From the NCBI GenBank assembly GCA_001599755.1, contig BCHX01000003.1, forward strand, positions 1,423,015 through 1,487,014: DNA of 64,000 nt, in the 5' to 3' direction. Every line of letters begins with the position of its first letter. Position 1 is the stretch's first letter. Below the pieces are notes generated by a model, which was not told the DNA's origin, made no database searches, and saw only the letters and a program-made list of their open reading frames with translations. Made by a program: the position numbers and the translations under genes. Below are positions 58,202-64,000 of the stretch, in pieces. The DNA is from Gliomastix tumulicola. Taxonomy: Eukaryota > Ascomycota > Sordariomycetes > Hypocreales > Bionectriaceae.

Positions 58202-59328
58202 ATGTCTACTAGAAGCGTGCCGTTCGCCGCTACCTATGAAGAGGTTATCTGGGAGCGGACTACAGAGAGCCGCATATCGACCGTCATCTCGCTGCTGCCC
58301 ATGTCACTGCAGTCGCGGATGTCACCATTCAAGTCCCGCCGCACAGCGAGCCTAGGAAGTCTGACGACGGATGGTAGGCTGGTTTGCACATCGGCCTCGA
58401 CGCCCTCGCTACCGTCCGAGAAGCCACGCTCGGGATTCCCGGGCTGGGGCCTGACGATGCGGAGGAGCTCGGGGATGGTCTCTCGTGATGGGAGCACGAC
58501 GCCGAGCTCGAGCGACGGGGAGGAAGCGTTTAGTTCGGGGGCGGTGACGCCAATGAGGGAGATTGCTCTTCGTCCGGGATCCGAGCCGAGAGACGTCGGC
58601 GCTGGGTCACCGTCTGGTATTCGGTGGAAGGTCGCCAACCAAGGTAGGATATCCCTCCTGTTATGAGGAAGGCAGATTTTTTTGGGGATTTTCTTGAACG
58701 CTTACATCATTCTTCTTTGCTTCCAGGCACAAACCTCATCGGCATGGCAGCAGAGGCTGGACCAGAGGGACAGACGACGGATTTCGAGAGGAGGGCCTTT
58801 GTAGATGGGGTCACTTACCTCCTGAGGGGCCTCCCGCCGAACCTCGACGTTTACGAGACGGAGCAGATCAAAGCGGCGCTGCCATCCCAGCTGAACATTG
58901 CCATGGAGAAAGAGCGGCGACGGTCTGGGCAAGTCGAGGGAGCGCAAGCATTGTCCAACGACGGGCACACAGCTGATCAGTATCCCAGCCAGGACAGGAG
59001 ATCCCTGGTCCACCGTGCGGTGCAGCTCCTCGTGGCCAACCTCTTCCTCGCTATCCACTTCGCCCTTCCATACCTAATATTCCTTATCAAGTCAGCCGCA
59101 AGTGTCGAGCGACGGTACAAGGTCTCGGAAACGGTGGTGGGCCACGGTATGAACTTGGCGGGTGCGGCTGGCCGGCAGTGCTCGCAACTAGCAGGCGCCG
59201 TGCTCAACATGAACGACGGCAAGGTCGGACAGGGTTTGTCCCGGGCGGTGGCGTGGACGGTGGAGGAGGTGACGAGGGGCATATCGGATGGCGTCGGCGA
59301 GGGGCTTGTCATGACGAGGCTGAAATGA
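58202..59328 (+). CDS. Hypothetical single-pass membrane protein
   Basis: I do not recognise this family. Exons are 58202-58643 and 58727-59328 (83-nt intron with polypyrimidine TTCTTCTTTGCTTCCAG acceptor), giving 347 residues. The N-terminal 150 residues are Ser/Arg/Gly-rich and likely disordered (TASLGSLTTDG, SDGEEAFSSG). After the intron comes a conserved-looking segment (DFERRAFVDGVTYLLRGLPPNLDVYETEQIKAALP). One strong hydrophobic segment is near residues 255-275 (LLVANLFLAIHFALPYLIFLI). An amphipathic tail with Gly/Ala-rich helices and VEEVTRGISDGVGEG follows. It could be a membrane-anchored regulatory or contact-site protein; no function is inferred. ATG 58202 is chosen because composition changes there; upstream in-frame codons cannot be excluded. 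Confidence 0.75.
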
Positions 59329-59935
59329 GGTGGCTCGGCGAGGATGCATCCGTCTCTTATTGGCTGTGTGATGTAGATTTGGCCTTATGATTCACGAATT
59401 CAGGCGTTTCGTTTCTTCCCTCGGCCGTCATTCCCATCATGGAATCCAGCCCGCATCGCTGGGTCGGGCTCTGTTTGTTCGTTTCGTCAGGCTTGCAGGT
59501 TCAGGGTTCCTCAGCAGGTGGACGGATTTGGCAGGCGATGAGCAGATATCGAGGCCCTGTGCCCCACTTGCCAAAAGTCCCCTGCTCCAGGTGGTTCCTT
59601 CTCAAAAGACCCCAGCGAAAGAAGCATAAAAATTAAGACGGCAATCAGGAATTGGAGAACTTCAGTGGCGTTGTCCAGCGCAGCACCAGCGATAATGGAC
59701 GGAATGAGCTGCCGGTCGTACGAGAGATCGGTCAAGATCATCAATTGGCCCGCCTTCCATGTGCTGTGTTGCGGGCGCGCTGTAACGTTGGCCAAGCTGC
59801 TGACGGTCCTATAAATGCTGCTCGGCCGTTCACATTCCTCCCCGCGTCTGGCTCACTTGTCTTGCCCGCCCTTGCACAATCTTTCTCAATCCTTCCAGCT
59901 CGAGGTGCATCTTCATCTTCAGCAAGCAATTGACG
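59329..59935. other. Intergenic region, aminopeptidase promoter
   Basis: This 607-bp interval contains the 3' region of the hypothetical gene and the aminopeptidase promoter with a TATA box (listed separately). No other gene is seen. Confidence 0.5.
59810..59815 (+). promoter_or_regulatory. TATA box of the aminopeptidase gene
   Basis: TATAAA lies 121 bp upstream of the ATG at 59936, followed by a C/T-rich leader. The position suits a fungal TATA element of an inducible secreted enzyme. Confidence 0.55.
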
Positions 59936-61483
59936 ATGCGTTTCCAGCAGGCAGCCCCGGCGCTTGCCGCCTCGCTTCTGCCCCTCGCGGCAGCCAAGCC
60001 GGACTGCAAGCCTCCTGTCGAGTCTGAGAAGCTCCAGGAGCTCATCACGGAGGAAGGGTGAGTTACGCAGCGTGCTTCAGTGGCGACAGGAAGGAAGATG
60101 GGGCTGACAGTCATGCACAGTCTGATGAAGAACCTCGAGATCCTCAATGACATCGCCTATGCCAACGGTGGCAACCGCGCCTTCGGTCTCCCTGGATACG
60201 ATGCTTCTGTCGAGTTCATCCACGGCGAGGTCTCCAAGCTTAAGGGCTTCGACGTCTGGATCCAGGATCTCCCTGCCCTCTTCACCGAGACCCAGAAGGC
60301 TGAGGTGACGGTCGGAAACGAGACCTACCGCACTGTTGCCCTCACCTATACCCCGTCGACTCCCGAGGAGGGTGTGACCCTGCCCCTCGTTCACGGGCCT
60401 GAGGGTGAGGCTGGTTGCTTCCTCGAGAACTACGACGACCTCGACGTTGAGGGCAAGATCGTGCTCATTGAGCGCTGGCCCTGCCCCGACCACACTACCT
60501 TCGCTGGTAGGGTTCGTCCCGCCGCTGCCGCCGGCGCCGTTGCTGTCGTCATCTACAACTCGGATCCGGCTAAGCTCACGGCTGGCACCCTGTCCAACCC
60601 TAGCCCGGACTACGTCCCTACTGGTCTTATCGACCAGGAGCCTGGTCAGGCTCTCAAGGCCCGCCTGGCCGCTGGCGAGTCCATCACCGCGTTCGTCAAC
60701 ATTGTGCAGCTCATCGAGGAGCGCATCACCCAGAACGTCTTTGCCGAGACTAAGGGCGGTGACCCCAAGAACTTCATCCAGCTCGGTGCCCATCTCGACT
60801 CTGTCCAGGCCGGCCCGGGTATCAACGACGATGGCTCTGGCACGTCGCTCATCCTGGAGGTCGCCAAGGGGCTCTCTCACTTCTCGACCAACCTCAAGGT
60901 CCGCTTCAGCTGGTGGGCCGCTGAGGAGAACGGCCTTTGGGGCTCTCGCTTCTACGTCAACAACCTGACCGCCTCGGCTGTTGATGACCTGCTTCTCTAC
61001 CTCAACTTCGACATGGTCTCGCGCGGCTTCTACGGTGTCTTTGACGGCACGGGTGAGGTCGAGGCGCCTGGCGGTCCCCCCGGCTCCGACGTCATCGGCA
61101 AGCTCTTTGACGATTACCTCACGGGCAAGGGCTTCGAGACGGTCCCTGTGGGCCTGACCGGCGGCAGCGACTACGTCCCCTTCCTCGAGGTCATCCAGAA
61201 GCCTGTCGGTGGCCTGTTCACGGGCACTGGCGCCGAGCAGGATGCTTGCTACCACCAGGCCTGCGACAACATCACCAACCCCGTCCCTGAGACCATCACC
61301 AACAACGCCAAGGCTGCTGCTCACGTGCTCAGTATCCTTGCTCAGGACGGTGTCGAGCTCATCCCCAAGACCCCGGGTAACTCGACTATTGGCGCAATCA
61401 AGAGGACCACCGATCCCGCGTCGCTCCACGTCCACGATGTGACGGGTGTTGCGGGCAAGCTGTGCGATCACGACATCGTCTAA
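59936..61483 (+). CDS. Secreted M28 leucine aminopeptidase (LAP2-like)
   Basis: An extracellular zinc exopeptidase that removes N-terminal residues from peptides. Exons are 59936-60057 and 60121-61483 (63-nt intron), giving 494 residues. A signal peptide is visible at 1-20 (MRFQQAAPALAASLLPLAAA). A protease-associated (PA) domain sits at about 125-235 (DDLDVEGKIVLIERWPCPD). The M28 catalytic domain shows the two-zinc ligands His and Asp in LGAHLDSV and INDDGSGT, the Glu pair in WAAEENGLWGS, Asp in YLNFDMVS and His in CYHQACDN. Asn-X-Ser/Thr sites suggest N-glycosylation. Size and PA-M28 order match fungal LAP2/APY-type enzymes. Strong C-ending codon bias suggests high expression. The 519-codon antisense ORF over this gene is a codon-bias shadow. 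Confidence 0.93.
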
Positions 61484-62012
61484 GGGGTGTTGGAGGCTTC
61501 TATATTCGCTGGATGGTGGATGAGATGAGACTATGATGAGGTTTGCGCTGATGCAAACATGACTGAATGATGTATGTACGTACGTAGCAGTATCTGTGTG
61601 TATATGAAAGCTGCTGCATGAGAATTGGGAAATCAAACCAGAAGACTACAACCATAGTCAGTGACTTGAAATCTGCCATCATAAAAGTCCATAATTTGGG
61701 GAATTGGATTTACTCCCTGCAACGCGATGCGGAAATGCGATAGCTTAAAAGCGGAGCATGTCCTATCGCAGCATTCTGATTCGTCGAAAATTTATCAATA
61801 CAGGGGAAAAGAAAGTTTAGGGGAGGTGATATTTTCCCAACTTCACGCGCCACTCCAAAAAAAAGTTTCCATACGATCCTTTCCTGTCATCCTCCATCTC
61901 TCCTTCCAACTACACCTATCCTTCGTTCTTTCAAAATTCCATTTAATCTTTTCTAATATCATCTGAGCCTTCGTTCCCCTTTCGAATTCTACTCGCTTTC
62001 CGAAACATCACC
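61484..62012. other. Intergenic region, aminopeptidase to helicase
   Basis: This 529-bp interval contains the aminopeptidase 3' end and the helicase leader. The last 140 bp before the helicase ATG are C/T-rich (CATCCTCCATCTCTCC, then CTTTCAAAATTCC), as expected for a transcription-start zone. Confidence 0.5.
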
Positions 62013-64000
62013 ATGTTCCGGTCTTCGCTCCGGCGTCTGGGCAATCCTGCCAGCGCCCTCAAGACCACCTCCATCGTGTCGCAGACCCGACTTCCCCTAC
62101 GCCAGATCAACACGCGGAGCTCCTTTGCCGCTCTGCAGTCTCGCATTGCATCAAGAAACAGCAGCGTCGGCTTCCGATTCTATAGCACCGAGTCAACCGC
62201 GGCTGCAGAGGGCGCCGAGAGTGCTGATGCCGACCAGGTCGACTCCTTCAAGGAGCTTGAGAGCATCGGCGTGCATTCTTGTCTCACGGACAACATCGTC
62301 AACGGCATGGGCTACGAGATGATGACGCCTGTGCAGGCCAAGACCATCAACCCTGCTCTCAAGGGAACTGATATGTACGTTTTCCTGCCTGATTTTGCGC
62401 TCGGCGCAGTTGGTTGTTCGTCTGCTAAACGTCTCGCCTCTTTAGTGTTGCTCAGGCCAAGACGGGAACTGGCAAGACCCTGGCGTTCTTGCTGCCGCTC
62501 ATCAACAGGATGATCCAAGAAGACCCTTCGCTCGCGAGCAGAAGAGCCGTATACAACGCCCAGTCCGATGATATTCGAGGCATCGTCTTGTCACCCACAA
62601 GAGAGTTGGCGGAGCAGATTGCTACCGAAGCCAGGCGACTCGTCAAGGGCACGGGTCTGGTTGTTCAAGTCGCTGTCGGTGGCACGAGCAAGGCGCGCAT
62701 GCTGCGAGAGACGCAGGCCAGAGGCTGCCACCTTCTCGTCGCCACCCCCGGTCGCCTCAACGATCTCCTCACAGACCAGTATGCTGGTATCGCTGCTCCC
62801 AACCTGGCCGCCTTCGTCCTGGACGAGGCCGACCGCATGCTTGATGTTGGTTTCGAGAAGGAGCTGAACCAGATCCTGGAGGTTCTGCCCAGCGTCACCG
62901 AGAAGCAGCGCCAGACTATCCTCGTATCGGCCACAATCCCCGACAACGTTATCCGGCTAGCACGCAACATGGTCCGCGCGGATGACTTCCAATTCGTGCA
63001 GACGATTGCGGAGAACGAGTCTCTGACCCACGACCAGGTCCCTCAGAAGGTCGTGCAGATCTCCTCGTGGGCCAATGTCCTGCCTTCCCTGTTCGAGCTG
63101 GTCGATCGCGAAGCCGCCAAAGCCAAAGCCGCTGTCGATCATGATGCCCGTCCATTCAAGGGCATTGTGTACTTCAACACCACCGCTATGGTTGAACTAT
63201 CTGGTGCGATTGGCCTCACGAGGAAGAGGAATAATAGGGAGCAGATTCCCGTTTTCAGCATTAGCTCGCGACTTACCCAAGACCAGCGAACCCGAGCCGC
63301 CGATATGTTCCGCAAGTCAAAGACCGGTCTTCTTATTTCATCCGATGTGACGGCTCGCGGAATGGACTTCCCCGATGTCACTCATGTCATTCAGGTCGAC
63401 ACTCCTCGATCCAGGGAGGACTATGTTCACCGACTTGGCCGAACTGGTCGGCAGGGCAAGGAGGGAGAGGGATGGCTATTGCTCCCGCCCGGCGCCGTTG
63501 GCCCTTGTCGACGAATGCTTTCTGGGCTCCCCATCCAGCCTGATAACTCGATTAACTCTGCCGAAGTCGACCTGGCCGCTCAAGCCGAAGACCTACCAGA
63601 TTATCATGAGCAACTCAAGGAGCTTTACGCAGAGATGCCTAAGAAGATGCTTGGCTCTGCCTATACATCTCTCTTTGGTGTGGCTCTTGACAAGACCACG
63701 CTTGCTCAGGATCTGGGCAACTGGGCAACTCTTGGTTGGGGCTGGGATGCCCCCCCGCCTGTGTCTTCCAAGTTCGCATTCCAGATGGGTATCGACCCGA
63801 GCTTGCTCAACATTGAAGGACCCCAAAGTCGATTTGCCGGTGGCGGTGATCGATACGGTGGCCGAGATAACTCTAGGGGCCGCTCAGGCGGCTTCAGACG
63901 AGGCGGTGACCGAGGTGGTCGTTCCTCTGACCCCTTCGATCAGATGAGCCAGAGTATCCGTCGCGATGGTCCTCCGCCTCGGCGCTCGGGCCGAGGCTTC
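62013..64000 (+). CDS. Mitochondrial DEAD-box RNA helicase (MSS116/CYT-19 type), 3' end outside window
   Basis: An ATP-dependent RNA chaperone that helps mitochondrial group I and II introns fold. Exons are 62013-62374 and 62446 onwards (71-nt intron); 639 residues are visible and the frame is open at base 64000. The first 60 residues are Arg/Ser-rich with almost no acidic residues, a mitochondrial presequence. Motifs in order: Q-motif region GYEMMTPVQAKTI, motif I AQAKTGTGKT (made across the intron), Ia PTRELAEQ, Ib TPGRL, II DEAD, III SAT, V ISSDVTARGMDFP and VI HRLGRTGRQG. The C-terminal extension has the helical PDYHEQLKELYAEMPKKMLGSA region typical of MSS116-like proteins, then an RGG-rich tail (GGDRYGGRDNSRGRSGGFRRGG) that binds RNA. 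Confidence 0.94.

Noticed and set aside
60077..61636. 519-codon ORF antisense to the aminopeptidase
   Set aside because: It mirrors the strongly C-ending codon use of the sense gene, which removes stops from the opposite frame. Its composition is not protein-like and the sense gene is certain.
1..64000. tRNA, rRNA, CRISPR array or secondary-metabolite cluster
   Set aside because: Scanned by eye for tRNA B boxes, 5S-like sequence, regularly spaced repeats and backbone enzymes; none found. CRISPR is not expected in a eukaryotic nuclear genome.

Overview
The window is nuclear DNA from a filamentous ascomycete (Pezizomycotina), most likely a Sordariomycete. The evidence is many short introns (about 50-135 nt) with GTRNGT donors, CTRAY-type branch sites and YAG acceptors, together with fungal family architectures: a conventional kinesin with a Gly-rich fungal tail, an Arg/Gly-rich PPM1 N-terminus, an ArAE-type double FUSC membrane protein and a Zn2Cys6 regulator. 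I could not fix the genus. I see 22 protein-coding loci, two of them cut by the window edges. I found no tRNA, rRNA, CRISPR array or intact transposon. All exon joins were read by eye from splice signals, reading phase and family fit.

Layout. 1-1,001: 3' end of kinesin-1. 2,044-3,205(-): conserved membrane protein. 3,783-5,072(+): PP2A leucine carboxyl methyltransferase (PPM1). 5,518-6,723(+): SAGA subunit SPT3. 6,974-10,567(-): 1,197-aa FUSC/ArAE-type membrane protein. 11,280-11,777(+): AP-2 sigma. 12,311-14,407(-): unrecognised protein with an in-frame TAG. 15,405-16,423(-): IST1. 16,937-20,180(-): nuclear HtrA protease NMA111. 21,379-23,231(-): ferroportin-like SLC40 transporter. 24,049-24,671(-): small Myb/SANT-like basic protein. 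25,846-28,564(-): J-domain protein. 30,351-31,042(-): CUE-domain ER membrane protein. 31,642-34,102(-): CCR4-NOT subunit NOT2. 34,722-36,168(-): zinc GTPase chaperone ZNG1. 36,699-38,267(+): MOB/phocein protein (MOB3 type). 39,108-41,429(-): Zn2Cys6 regulator. About 41,430-49,384: gene-free stretch of nearly 8 kb with two long poly-G tracts. 49,385-53,165(-): condensin SMC2. 53,609-57,568(+): INCENP. 58,202-59,328(+): unrecognised membrane-anchored protein. 59,936-61,483(+): secreted M28 aminopeptidase. 62,013-end(+): mitochondrial DEAD-box helicase of the MSS116/CYT-19 type.

Most of the window is ordinary core eukaryotic gene content, not an accessory island, and the genes do not form one pathway. 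Two neighbourhoods stand out. SMC2 and INCENP, both chromosome-segregation genes, are divergent across 443 bp. That interval carries an inverted pair of forkhead-type sites, a perfect 18-bp GATA palindrome and an adjoining CACGTG box. The MOB3-type protein (a STRIPAK component) lies convergent to a Zn2Cys6 factor that resembles developmental regulators, and that factor has a very long empty upstream region.

The most unusual structures are a likely alternative first exon inside a NOT2 intron, a 12-nt microexon in ZNG1, a 28-nt exon splitting the zinc cluster of the transcription factor, and in-frame TAG codons inside two otherwise open coding stretches.
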